From Doryteuthis pealeii (Eukaryota > Mollusca > Cephalopoda > Myopsida > Loliginidae): a DNA stretch of 64,000 nucleotides. The notes under the pieces are model-generated. The model ran no database searches, had not been told where the DNA came from, and saw only the letters and a program-made list of their open reading frames with translations. Shown here piece after piece: positions 31,766 to 41,670 of the stretch (its first letter is position 1; each line of letters starts with the position of its first letter). The translations under genes were made by a program, and so were the position numbers. The DNA lies in the NCBI GenBank assembly GCA_023376005.1, contig CM042145.1, forward strand, positions 58,950,360 to 59,014,359, in the 5' to 3' direction.

Positions 31766-33133
31766 ATGGGAAACAATTGTATTAATAATTGAGGTTTAAA
31801 TAAAAATAAAATCATGGAGAATATGACGTAAATAACTAAATGAATTTTGAACTCAGTAGTAATATAGTTTCGGTTACAGACAGAAAAACACACAATCTCT
31901 ATTCTTATCATAATAAGAGATATAACTTCCCGGGTCCTTGGTGTTTTCCAACTTATTATGTAAAAAAAAATGACCATAGACTGATTGACATACCGTTAAA
32001 ATCAATCTATCCAACAACCAATAACTTTTGTCATAAGCTAAACATAATAAGATAAGAGTGTTTAATTTTGACAATGTATTCATAGTTTTTTTGTGTGAAT
32101 TGTATGTAAATATTCTTGTTCGGCGTATTTCTAGACAATTTTGCGGATACGTATTTTTTCTTATTGGTTCCAAGAATGATGTTGAACCCAGAAAGGTTGA
32201 TCTTTATCATCCCGAGAATTCCCGCCGTCTTTTGAGAGAATTGAATTCTTTCAACTTCGACGCCATGTCAGCGATTTTAACAGTTGTTTTCAGTCGGACA
32301 AGAGACGCACAGAGCAGACAACCCTTTTCTCTTGTGCACGAGATCTCGTGTGAAATTCTAAAGAGAATTGACAAGTGTGCGTGTTGAGAGATTGGCACAT
32401 GCAGTAACACAAAGTTTTTTGTTATTGTTTTGATCAACTTTGTCAGATTAAAGGAACGTATGTTAAGAAAGAAGGAAAATAAAAACATGATTGAGTAAGA
32501 ATGTCTTGATGGCGTATTGATTAGCAAGATAATCTCAAAGGGCTCGATTCTTATTGAGTTCTCTCACATTTATAGTTAACACGCAACGAGCAACAACAAA
32601 AACACCTGTAATTGCAAATCAAAGAGAGATGTTCCTAAATTGTCTACAAATTAAGGTTGTATACCAAATCACTGTAAGATCCAAACAAAGCACTGAAAAA
32701 TATATATAGGCGTAACTGAAGACCCCTGAAAACAGAGCAGCCTCACACAAGAATTTATTTAACAATGAAAATACAAACACTGCACAACACCTTCTAGACC
32801 CCGTTTAATGACCTCAAACCAAAAAACCACAAAAATAACTTGGAAAATAACCATAATCTCCTTCCCAGAGAAAAATAGAAATATCTAACAAAAGATCGGA
32901 ACTCATACAAATGTAAACATGAAAATAAATTCTTATTATCCCATCTGAAAACTAACCACTCTAAAGAGTAAAATAATATCTTAAAACCTTAAAAATAGAA
33001 AAAGAATAATGAATAAAGTAAAAAGGAATAATATTAAATAATAAAATAAAATAGTTTATACATATATAAAAGGCAGTTGTGTGAATCTATATGCCCAGAG
33101 GAAACTTCGGAAATAAAACAGTTAACGGCAAAG

Positions 33134-33135
<2 letters not shown>
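31766..33135. other. Unassigned sequence
   Basis: The 109-codon plus frame 32058-32387 overlaps a 106-codon minus frame; neither is recognised. No repeat family detected. Confidence 0.4.

Positions 33136-33179
<44 letters not shown>
33136..33179. repeat. (TA)n microsatellite
   Basis: About 21 TA units. Confidence 0.95.
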
Positions 33180-33181
<2 letters not shown>

Positions 33182-33795
33182 CAGGTTTTGGTTTTTGAGC
33201 AAAGATAATGAAGATTTGATTCATATTATCGAATACATTTAAGAATCAAATTACATTATAGAATAACATTAAAATTCTACTCGGCTATTTTTCGGCGTTT
33301 CTTGCAAAGTAAACAAATGAATAACGGACGCTCGATCAATTTTTTCTTTTCATTTTTTTCATATCAAATCTACATTTTTATTGATTCAAAGTTGTAGTAA
33401 ATATTTCATTGTAAAGGATAAACAATCGTTTATTTAATCTATTTTTTTTATTATACAATTTTTATGGACAGTTTAAGAATTAATCACTTAGTTACACTTT
33501 TGACATCGAAATAATTATTACGATGAGTTGATATTTTTAAACAAAAACAGAATTCTTTCTAATAAGACGTGTGATTTTTAGATTCTTTTTGCATTCAATA
33601 TTTTAAATAGCAAACATTAATTTTCCACAAAAGTTTCATGCCTGAGCACTATTTTTTTTATTTAAAAAATTAAAATTTACATAGTTATGTAGTATGTACT
33701 GTCGATTTTCCGTCGTTCGTCAATGTAAATAAAACTTTTTTTATAATCGCGTTAATTTATTTATTCAAATAAATACAAATAAAATCATGATACTA
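33180..33795. other. Unassigned AT-rich sequence
   Basis: No feature recognised. Confidence 0.4.
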
Positions 33796-33985
33796 ATGCA
33801 GAATAGTGCGCAAGAGATAATAACATTAGATTACCTCACGGAAATACCTGAAAACTTTGAGACACTAGAGAAGTGGGTTAGAATAAGGCTCTTTCGGGTG
33901 TTTCCACAATCTAATGTTATTTATTCGTAAAATAAGATTATAATGATATTATCTATTGCGCGCTATTCTGGAATTGTACCAAAAT
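33796..33985. mobile_element. Rep-F palindromic element, copy 2
   Basis: Inverted ends GCAGAATAGTGCGCAAGAGA and TCTATTGCGCGCTATTCTG, with ACATTAGATT and AATCTAATGTTAT inside, enclose about 55 bp. Same family as 25926-26165. Confidence 0.7.
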
Positions 33986-34119
33986 CAGTACTGTAATTTT
34001 ATATTTAATTTTTAAGCACATTCAAAAATTATTTAAAAAAAAGTATGTTTCATTTTTTTTTCTTTTTTGTATTTAGTTTTCTTTTCGTAATGTTTTCAAT
34101 TCAGTTAACATTTCGATTT

Positions 34120-34225
34120 AAAAAATAATATACTATACTTAGTATAGTATATTATTTTTGTATTTTTTATCAAATTATTCTCGAATTATTATAGTATAGT
34201 ATACTATAATAATTTGATTTTCTAT
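34120..34225. repeat. Two adjacent palindromes
   Basis: AATAATATACTATAC-TTA-GTATAGTATATTATT is centred near 34141, and AATTATTATAGTATAG-TATACTATAATAATT is centred near 34201. Both share the TATACTATA core. Confidence 0.85.
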
Positions 34226-34478
34226 CGGCTACGCTTTAAATTAATAATGTTATTTTTTTAAAGATTATTTATCGTTTTACATTAATTTGATTACTTTATT
34301 ATTTATTTATTTATTTTGCTTTGAAATATTAATTTGTAATTTAACAAATCATGTCATTTATATTATATCTTAAAAATATAGTTAATCATTGAATTAAAAT
34401 TTCTTACTATATCATTATGTGATGCCATTCCCTCTACTCTGAAAAAAAAATTCCCTGACCTCTCACCAGGCCGGATTA
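34226..34478. other. Unassigned AT-rich sequence
   Basis: Partly shared with 26200-26400. Confidence 0.4.
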
Positions 34479-34479
34479 A

Positions 34480-34622
34480 AATAAGATCTTTTTTACGTGG
34501 TGATTTTTATGGGTCATCCTGCGAGGATCGAACACGCTATTCAGTAGTAATAGATTTGCAAACAATTATTAAACCATGTTTTTTTCTCCTCTACCCAGGC
34601 TTCGCCGGGTAGCCACTGCTAG
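34480..34622 (+). mobile_element. Helitron-like 3' end
   Basis: A hairpin CTACCC-A-GGC-TTC-GCC-GGGTAG at 34591-34612 is followed six bases later by CTAG at 34619-34622 and then T. Helitron 3' ends have a short GC-rich hairpin just upstream of a terminal CTRR next to a T. No 5' TC end could be fixed and no Rep/helicase coding is present, so this is a non-autonomous or truncated copy. Confidence 0.55.
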
Positions 34623-34722
34623 TATAATATAAATAAAAGAAAATATTTTCAAAATAAGATAATAAACAAAAATAAATAAATAAAACGAATAAAATAAATA
34701 AAAATTACAACAATGTATGTAC

Positions 34723-34782
<60 letters not shown>

Positions 34783-34783
34783 C
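34723..34783. repeat. (AAT)n microsatellite
   Basis: About 20 AAT units with one interruption. Confidence 0.95.
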
Positions 34784-34869
34784 GTTGTACGATACTCTAG
34801 ACCATTTCTTGAACAGACAAGGGATGATCTCTGACAGATGGACCAAAGGATAAGGAAATTGATGCTGAT

Positions 34870-35084
34870 GCACAAGGTAGTACACCCGAGAGATGATATA
34901 GACTGACAAAATGTGTTAAGAAAAGAAGAGGGGGGGGGTTCGCCTGTATTGAGGATTGTATGGATACTTCAATTCAAGGACTCGAAGGAAGTCTGTTTCA
35001 TCTCAGAAATACATGTCAAAGGTCAGTGTTTGAGGCCTAATTAAAGGCCAGTAAACTTTGTGAGAAGATAATAAATAAAAGTGA
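34870..35084 (+). repeat. Rep-I copy 1, left part
   Basis: GACAAAATGTGTTAAGAAAAG and CGCCTGTATTGAGGATTG recur at 36371-36435. The rest of this unit continues at 35465-35595 beyond the GAA tract. Confidence 0.7.
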
Positions 35085-35392
35085 GAAGAAGAAGAAGAAG
35101 AAGAAGAAGAAGAAGAAGAAGAAGAAGAAGAAGAAGAAGAAGGTGCAGAAGAAGAATTTGATGAATAAACGAAGAAGAAGAAGAAGAAGAAGAAGAAGAA
35201 GAAGAAGAAGAAGAAGAAGAAGAAGAAGAAGAAGAAGAAGAAGGTGCAGAAGAAGAAATTTGATGAAAAACGAAGAAGAAGAAGAAGAAGAAGAAGAAGA
35301 AGAAGAAGAAGAAGAAGAAGAAGAAGGTGCAGAAGAAGAAATTTGATGAATAAACGAAGAAGAAGAAGAATAATGTAATGAAAGAAAAATAC

Positions 35393-35437
<45 letters not shown>

Positions 35438-35455
35438 GAAGAAGAAGAAGAAACA
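35085..35455. repeat. GAA-rich trinucleotide tract, 370 bp
   Basis: Long (GAA)n blocks are separated by GGTGCAGAAGAAG..TTTGATGAATAAAC spacers that recur three times, and an (AAT)n block follows at 35395-35440. Frames on both strands give poly-Arg, Glu, Ser, Leu or Phe and are artefacts. Confidence 0.95.
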
Positions 35456-35464
35456 ATACAAAAA

Positions 35465-35595
35465 TGCAAACTTATTAACTATTAATCATTTACCGCGTCC
35501 TGTTTTGGGATTTTAGTTACCTGAAACTCTCCAACGTTTTTTATGGCCCATTAAATGTTTTTGATGCCAAGACGAATAAATCTCTTTTTATGGTA
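35465..35595 (+). repeat. Rep-I copy 1, right part
   Basis: GCGTCCTGTTTTGGGATTTT, CCCATTAAATGTTTTTGATG and GAATAAATCTCTTTTTATG match 36510-36620 in order. Confidence 0.75.
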
Positions 35596-35599
35596 TCAT

Positions 35600-36364
35600 C
35601 ATCATCATCATCATCATCATCATGTCACGCTTCTAGAACGGATATCCATGACAATCTCTCGCCAACCATCCCTATCAATCATTGCTCTCGGGATGTCTTC
35701 TGTGCGGCATCAATTATCAGCACAGAGCTGATCAATGTACGTCTTTGCTGGACGACCCACACTGGTCTGTCCATGTGCTGGTTTCCTTTGGAGAACATAA
35801 CTCATGAGTTCGTCCTTGCTCCTCCAGCAGTGCCCATCATGTTTTATTCGTCTCACTCGGATGGTTTGTGTGATAGGGGGCAAATAGTCGGACAGCTACG
35901 GTCTTTTTGCGTGTTGATTCCACAATTTGTTTAATATCGCGCGCAACATTCTTAAGCAGCTGCCATCTACCTTATTCTCTTGGCGCTTCGTTAGAGTCCA
36001 AGTGGTGCAGCCATACAGTAGCAATGATACGGCTTTGAAGAATTGTCGCTTTTTATCAGTGAAATCATATTTCCATACGACTGATAATCTGTCTATGGCA
36101 GAGAATGACTTTCCAGTACGTGCATTAACATCGCTTTCTGTTGATGAGATATGATTACCTAAATACGGGAATTTTTCCACCGAGTTTAGAGGCTTACCGT
36201 CGAGAGTTGAAATGTCTTCTTCATTTTTAAAACACATGAACTCAGTTTTATCGGGGTTCACATAAAGACGAATGTCCACTGCTGTATTCTCCAGGCTATT
36301 TAGCAAGGATTCGGCTTGTGCCGGTGTATTTGTAATAAGCTGCAGATCATCTGCATAGTCCACA
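35600..36364 (-). pseudogene. RTE-like LINE reverse transcriptase, C-terminal part
   Basis: The minus strand encodes DYADDLQLI (the YxDD catalytic box of reverse transcriptase), VNPDKTEFMCFK, FPYLGNHISSTESDV, SLLLYGCTTWTLTKR and MLRAILNKLWNQH, an order typical of RTE-type non-LTR elements. An in-frame TAG at 35896-35898 interrupts it, after which the same frame continues LSDYLPPITQTIRVRRIKHDGHCWRSKDE-like residues to about 35620. The element ends in a (GAT)n tail at 35597-35625. The endonuclease and polymerase N-terminus are missing beyond 36364. It lies exactly between two copies of Rep-I. Reverse transcription role is inferred from the family; this copy is 5'-truncated and inactive. Confidence 0.8.
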
Positions 36365-36640
36365 CGACATAGACGGACAAAATGTGTAAGGAAAAGAAGG
36401 AGAGGGCGGGCTCACCTGCATTCTGGATTGCGTAGATGTGACAACTCAAGTACTCGATGAATACACTAAAAGGTTTCTGTTGAATGTAAATTTATTTTCT
36501 GTTAATCGTTTGCTGCGTCCTGTTTTAGGATTTTTTGTTGGCTACAACTTTCGAACGTTTTCTATAACCCATTAAATGTTTGTGATGCCATGGCGAATAA
36601 ATCTCTTTTTATGATAGACCGAAGGGCAATTGGGTTTATT
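36365..36640 (+). repeat. Rep-I copy 2
   Basis: Uninterrupted version of the unit split at 34870-35595, beginning where the LINE fragment stops. Confidence 0.75.
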
Positions 36641-36920
36641 TGGCAGTGGCCATTCCCTTCCACTTAAACTATTAGATCATGGGAATACCATGCCGAGTAA
36701 TTCTATTAGTAATCTATTAGATCGTAATTCCCGTTCATCGTATTTTCCAGAGGGGTTACTTGATGATGTGTGACAGATGATATTGGGTTACAAGAAGCAA
36801 TTAATGATACAGAAATTGGCTTATTGAATGCATTTACATGGTTCAAGAACCAGAAACTCTCATGGATTTCAAATTTGCTAAATATTGTAGAATAATTTGC
36901 TTAATATTGTTGAATAATTT
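36641..36920. other. Unassigned sequence
   Basis: No element recognised. Confidence 0.4.
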
Positions 36921-37205
36921 CATAAAATAAATATAATATAGAATAACAGACAAAAATAAAAGCTTTAAAATATAGAACAGAATGAAATAAATATAAAATA
37001 AATAAATATATGTATAAACTAAAATAAATATAATATAGAATAAAAGACAAAAATAAAAGCTTTAAAATATAGAACAGAATAAAATAAATATAAAATAAAT
37101 AAATATATGTATAAATTAAAATAAATATAATATAGAATAAAATACAAAAATAAAAGCTTTAAAATATAGAATAGAATAAAATAAATACAATATAGAATAA
37201 TATTG
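36921..37205. repeat. AT-rich tandem repeat, 97-bp unit
   Basis: AGCTTTAAAATATAGAA recurs at 36961, 37058 and 37155, an exact 97-bp period over about three units. Confidence 0.9.
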
Positions 37206-37360
37206 TAGAATAATTTGTTAAATATAGTAGAATACAAAAGTACCTGAGCGATAAAATTAAAACTATCTAGATGTAATGAAATAGAAGAGTTGATACAACT
37301 CTTGAATAGAATGGACTGTTCAATTTTCAATATAAACATTTACGGTGTTATTCTCGATGG

Positions 37361-37890
37361 CCTGTCTTTCCTAGCAGCCCTCGGCAATAGGGCGAATAAA
37401 TCTCGTGATCCCTAGGGCCCGTCCCTCCAAGCAACACCTGCCCCCTCAATTTAAAGTGACAGGACGCAGGCGCCCCAAAAGGAGAATGCCGAGGGACCCA
37501 CGCATTCTATGCACTAGTCCACATGAGTTTTGGTTTGTGCGTGGTTTCCCACATAAAAAAAGACCTGGTGTCACATCCTTACCTGAATGGAGGTTGAGGT
37601 AAATGCACCCGTCTTTCCTAGGTGATCTCGGCGGCTGGGCAAATAAATTGCATGATCCCAGGATACCGTTCCACCATGAAACACATGCCCTCTCGATTTA
37701 AAGGGGCAAGGCTGAGTTTATGGCCCGGTGTCTGAGATACACCAGAAGGGTAATGCCCAGGGGATCCACGTATTTTTGCACTAGCCATCGCCTGAGTTAC
37801 GGTTTGTGCGTGGCTTCCCACGTTATAAAAAGACCTTGTGTCATATCCTTACCTGGTAGGAGGTTGGGGTGAATACACCTGTCTTTCCTA
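37361..37890 (+). repeat. GC-richer dimeric repeat, two units of about 250-275 bp
   Basis: CTGTCTTTCCTAG starts at about 37363, 37612 and 37887. Each unit then has GGGCGAATAAAT or GGGCAAATAAAT, GGGACCCACG or GGGATCCACG, GGTTTGTGCGTGG and AAAAGACCTKGTGTCA. The two units differ by indels and substitutions. Confidence 0.85.
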
Positions 37891-38254
37891 GCGAGACTAG
37901 CTAGCAAGTTTTATGTCTGTTCACCCATACTTGTACCTCTTATCAAAATAAACTTTTTTCATTGTGAGTTACGATTCGAGTTATTATTTAATATAACCAA
38001 CCCCAGTAACATCACAATTGGATGAAAGATAACTAGTTAAGAATTAATAATGACAATGCTTCATCTAAGTAATACAGACAACAGAAAGACTATAAAAACA
38101 GAATGGTGACATTTATCGTTTTTTGTTTTGTTTTAACCTGTAAATGATATAGATTTGGTTTCTTTCTTTAATGGCATATCAATCTTCATGGGTTATTTAA
38201 TGCCAAATCCATCTATATGTCAACACTCCTGTTTATTAATTGTACGGCAGTTAT
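37891..38254. other. Unassigned sequence
   Basis: Nothing recognised. Confidence 0.4.
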
Positions 38255-38615
38255 AATATTGCAATACCCTCTGGTTAAACATGAAGCCGTCCAAATCATC
38301 CAAGAAGAAATTCAAAAATGTAAATCCCGATTATCTGGTGTTAATTATTCACCAAATTTGTATTTCTTATGAGTGTCGTCATCTTAGCTTAATAATGGAC
38401 CTTTCCGCTTTTATTATAAAGAAAGAAAGGGAAGAAAAGGGACATTTTTCTCAGAAAATATATAATAAGAAAGAAAGAAAAAGAAAGAGTAGGAGAAATA
38501 TATAAACAGGGGGTATGCGAGAGGAAGTGATAACGCTAATCTGTTTCAATCGAACATAATGAAAAAATGAAAAGGAGAGTGAGAGAGAGAGAGAGATAGA
38601 GATAGATAGATAGAT

Positions 38616-38678
<63 letters not shown>

Positions 38679-38765
38679 TATACTTATAGGAGTAATTGCA
38701 ATAGCTCTTAAGTAAACATGTCAATCGTCGTAATAATTAAATTACCATACAGTGGTATATGCACA
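38255..38765 (-). repeat. Rep-B, antisense copy with expanded GA tract
   Basis: Reverse complement order of Rep-B from TAACCAGAGGG-equivalent to CATACAGTGGTATA. Its pyrimidine tract has grown into (GA)n/(GATA)n at 38577-38672. Confidence 0.85.
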
Positions 38766-38774
38766 GGTCCTACT

Positions 38775-38955
38775 AGTCATCATAGATAATCAGTAGTGGT
38801 ACTATTTAATCTATAGCTGGTGTATTAGGGGTTCATACCTTACTGAATGATGTTAGCCCGAATGTGTACGTAATAGTACAAAAGCGAACTTCGAACAGAC
38901 TGAGTAAAATGCCACAGTCCAGCACGTTATCCACTACGCCATGGGGACTCTCCCA
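38775..38955 (-). mobile_element. SINE-3, antisense copy
   Basis: On the minus strand: head CATGGCGTAGTGGATAACG with a decayed B box, then ATTAAATAGTACCACTACTG. The body matches 52190-52360. Confidence 0.65.
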
Positions 38956-39092
38956 GTAAATGTTATACTTTACCGATTACAAAATATTTTTACTAACATA
39001 ATCTTTGTATTGTCTATCCTGTTTTTGTATTACTTGTGTTAGGTTTGTTCAAACAATAAAGTCTACTTGTTATCACTTTCGTTTGGATTTGT

Positions 39093-39100
<8 letters not shown>
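38956..39100. other. Unassigned sequence
   Basis: Short filler before the TA tract. Confidence 0.4.

Positions 39101-39142
<42 letters not shown>
39101..39142. repeat. (TA)n microsatellite
   Basis: 21 TA units, directly abutting a truncated PLE. Confidence 0.95.
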
Positions 39143-39146
<4 letters not shown>

Positions 39147-39430
39147 GGATTCTAAAATTACAAACTCACGTGAGGGGACTGAACGCTGACATCGGAATTC
39201 TCCGTTATTATAATTTTTTTACAGACGCTGCCGCTGTCAATAACAACAGAGACGAAAGATCCGTTGAACAGGAACAACAGTCATTTGATAAAGGGTATCT
39301 ACCGAACCCGAAAATTTATGATAAAAATAATAATAAAAAAATAAGTGAATCCAATACTCCATAACATCGAGTTCATTCATTTATTTTTAGATGCTTCGTA
39401 ATAACGCCCAACTTAAAAAAAAACATAATA
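39143..39430 (+). pseudogene. Penelope-like element, last 65 codons and 3' end
   Basis: KWILKLQTHVRGLNADIGIL followed by YYNFFTDAAAVNNNRDERSV and a Lys/Asn-rich tail closely matches 12604-12790. After the coding part both share CCATAACATCGAGTTC and TAACGCCCAACTT before a TA tract. The truncation point coincides with the TA microsatellite. Only the region after the endonuclease catalytic residues is left. Confidence 0.65.
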
Positions 39431-39449
39431 TATATATATATATATATAA

Positions 39450-39790
39450 TGTAAGCCAAATGAGTCAAAGACTATCTACCTAGGTTTCTCCTAATGGATC
39501 ATCAGGATAATTCTAATTCAGTATTATCCTGATGATCCATTACGAAAAACCTAGGTAGATAGTCTCTGACTCAGGGTGAATATTATTCATTGGCTCTACT
39601 TAGTGTATTGAACACTTTAATATTTTTAACTTGGGCAACTCTTTCGGTATTTTTTTTTCTTTTTGCCATGAAAATAGTGCCGGCTGATTATTTTCAGGAG
39701 GTGTATATCATTTGGTATTTTCTTCTTTTATGTATTTTTTCCCAATGAACAAATTGTATTTTATAATTACAAGTTATAGTGCCGGGAATT
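39450..39790 (+). mobile_element. Palindromic hammerhead element HHR-P, copy 3 (best preserved)
   Basis: The palindrome 39450-39590 carries hammerhead-like arms on both strands; the minus arm is canonical (next entry) and the plus arm (39521-39565) has two changes in stem II and the GAAA box. The tail 39590-39790 (TTGAACACTTTAATATTTTTAA, GTGCCGGCTGATTATTTTCA) matches copies 1 and 2 in reverse complement. (TA)n lies at its outer end. About 340 bp, no coding. Confidence 0.7.
39471..39510 (-). ncRNA. Hammerhead ribozyme, all core residues present
   Basis: Read on the minus strand: stem I UUAUC pairs with GAUAG; CUGAUGA (39499-39505); stem II UCC-AUUA-GGA; GAAA (39485-39488); stem III ACC-UA-GGU; A at the cleavage position (39477), giving GUA. 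Every invariant core position of the hammerhead is intact and all three helices pair. Helices are short (stem III only 3 bp with a 2-base loop), so activity alone may be weak; dimeric action is known for such short-stem-III forms. In-vitro cleavage is untested. Confidence 0.7.
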
Positions 39791-39834
39791 TTTTTTACAC
39801 TGTCAGAGTTTAGAAATAGAAATTATATATATAT

Positions 39835-40125
39835 ACATTATAATGGTATACACAGGAATAACCTACTCGAGTTTCACCATAAGGATCTTCAGTGAATTAA
39901 TCAAGATATTGATTAATTCCAGCCGATTGTACGCGTGTATAACCACTAAATACACGCGTACAATCGGTTGGAATTAATCAATATCTTGATTAGAGTAGGT
40001 TATTCCTGTGTATACCATAATAATAATAATATTGATAATAATAAATTAGCTCTACTCACGTATTGAGCACTTTATATTTGTTATAGCGCTGTCTTATCAT
40101 TGTGAAACTTGTATCAACTAACCAT
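39835..40125 (+). mobile_element. Palindromic element related to HHR-P, copy 4
   Basis: Long inverted repeat: TATACACAGGAATAACCTAC at 39847 faces its complement ending at about 40017, and CCGATTGTACGCGTGTAT faces its complement across a 10-base loop. On the minus strand CTGAAGA (39886-39892), UCC.UUAU.GGU, GAAA and ACU-CG-AGU-A keep hammerhead order, but U-U at the base of stem II and a poor stem I weaken it. The other arm lost the ribozyme. A tail with GAGCACTTTATAT follows, as in the other copies. Confidence 0.6.
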
Positions 40126-40167
40126 TGTGGCCAATTTCACCGGTAAGTCACCATTTTCATATATAAA

Positions 40168-40207
<40 letters not shown>
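40168..40207. repeat. (TA)n microsatellite
   Basis: 20 TA units at the 3' end of the SINE-hammerhead unit. Confidence 0.95.
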
Positions 40208-40208
<1 letters not shown>

Positions 40209-40490
40209 CAGTCATCCACTGACACGTGTTTCGAAGTTTACTTCTCATCAGTGCGGCTCGACATTTTAACAGCTACCTCTAGCCGGGATCGAACCCGACG
40301 GAATTTTCGTCTGCCAAGTTCCTTACCCGTGCAGCCATCTGTGGCTGTCAGTCTGGGGTGAATAATTAATTGATACATACCTACAGGGTATGTTTTTACA
40401 ATCACCAGAGAACTCAGGTCTGTAAACAGCGACAGGCGAGTAACGGTTTGCGCTAGACGGTGAAATTTCAATTAATGTCTCCCCTACAGT
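40208..40490 (-). mobile_element. tRNA-headed element ending in a hammerhead (SINE-HHR)
   Basis: On the minus strand a tRNA-like segment (GGCTGCACGGGTAAGGAAC, then B box GGGTTCGATCCCGG, plus positions about 40275-40345) is followed after 35 bp by a hammerhead motif and then (TA)n. The upstream part to 40490 includes GTAACGG and ATTAATTGAAATTTCACC. About 280 bp and non-coding. It combines an RNA polymerase III promoter with a self-cleaving motif; its retrotransposition class is unknown. Confidence 0.55.
40213..40258 (-). ncRNA. Hammerhead ribozyme in the SINE-HHR element
   Basis: Minus strand: CUGAUGA (40245-40251), stem II GAAG-UAAA-CUUC with canonical G-C closing pair, GAAA (40229-40232), stem III AC(AC|GU)GU, C at the cleavage position (40221). 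Stem I CCGC pairs with GUGG, with an A-A mismatch at the junction. All core residues are present. Confidence 0.65.
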
Positions 40491-40512
40491 GCTCTACCAT
40501 GGAAGTTGGAAT

Positions 40513-40553
<41 letters not shown>
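40513..40553. repeat. (TG)n microsatellite
   Basis: About 20 TG units. Confidence 0.95.
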
Positions 40554-40557
<4 letters not shown>

Positions 40558-40654
40558 TTTAATCCCAGACATATTTTCAAAACAGCAGTGGGTTAATCAC
40601 TAAGCTGATTAAGTTTAATTTTAGGAAAGGAGATAATCTCTCTTTTTCTTTCTT

Positions 40655-40880
40655 TTTTTTGGATTTCACGGCATATCAACCCTAGTTAGGTTATTTTATG
40701 CCGAAGACATTTTGCTCAATTCCTTCTTCATCGGTATAGAACATTCTTTATTAACACGTTTTTGTTAACTTTCTTCTATTAAGCACATAGATGGGACCTT
40801 AACTGGTACTACCACTCCGGGTCAGGGTGGACCTGGAAGTAATGGCAATGAAGGGGTACTCCACACTCCCTAGAGATAAT
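40655..40880 (-). repeat. Rep-A, antisense 3' half
   Basis: GGATTTCACGGCATATCAACC to GGGGTACTCCACACTCCC, complement of the Rep-A 3' half. Confidence 0.85.
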
Positions 40881-41204
40881 CGCTGGAAAAAGTGTGGGTT
40901 AAATGATTTGTACATGGAAGCATTTTGGATGACCGTTCACTACTTTTGGATATATTTCTTTTATATCTGAAATATTACAAATATTTTATTTTCTAAATTA
41001 GGCTCCAAATATATAAACATTTAAAAGTGATCCGTCAAAGAAGAATGAGTTAGAGGGAGAGGATAAAGTGGGTGGTTACTAGAAATGTAATTGCTGGGTA
41101 TGGGTAGGGACAGGAGGAGAGTTTTCATCGCTTCATAGTGATTGCATGAGACAAGTTTTAAAAAATTAGCATTAAAAGTTTTTTTTAAAGTTTCTTTTTA
41201 TTTA
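40881..41204. other. Unassigned sequence
   Basis: No element recognised. Confidence 0.4.
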
Positions 41205-41560
41205 TTTTGTTAGAATCTAATTTCGAGAAAGTCTAGATCGGCTTCTCTGTAGCCATATCGGCTCCTGGAAGAAAGAAAAATAAGACAAGTGACAAAAACA
41301 AAACAAAACAAAACACCCCCTCCTCCCAAAAAAAACCCAACAAAACAAAACAAAAACAGCACATGACTTTCTGCAGCATAGACATATTGAATTGAGGTTT
41401 ATGTTGTATCAGAGTGATGTGAACTTATATATGGAGATATTTTCAGAGATCTTGGGTCATCTTATTATAGCGACAAGAATAATAAGATGAACGATAAACT
41501 TGACAAATATTAATAATGAAAATGTCTCATACGAGGTATATCCAAAAGAAAAGTGAACAT
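41205..41560 (+). repeat. Rep-E copy 1
   Basis: AGAAAGTCTAGATCGGCTTCTCTGTAG and GAGATCTTGGGTCATCTTAT recur, in the same order, at 42590-42890. Contains an (ACAAA)n tract. Confidence 0.75.
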
Positions 41561-41670
41561 TGAAATCTTCACACCAATTGTAGCGTTGCCGGATTCGATT
41601 AAAATGAGTTTTTAATAATATAAGAATTAAATGTAGTTTTAGCTTCACTGACTAAAACCACTTCTTATAA

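Noticed and set aside
32058..32387. 109-codon frame as a host exon
   Set aside because: No recognisable domain, no splice context, and an antisense frame of equal length; left as unassigned.
35003..35469. Three overlapping minus-strand frames of 139-152 codons
   Set aside because: They are translations of the GAA and AAT microsatellite as poly-Ser, Leu, Phe or Tyr and are open in every frame because the repeat has no stop codon.
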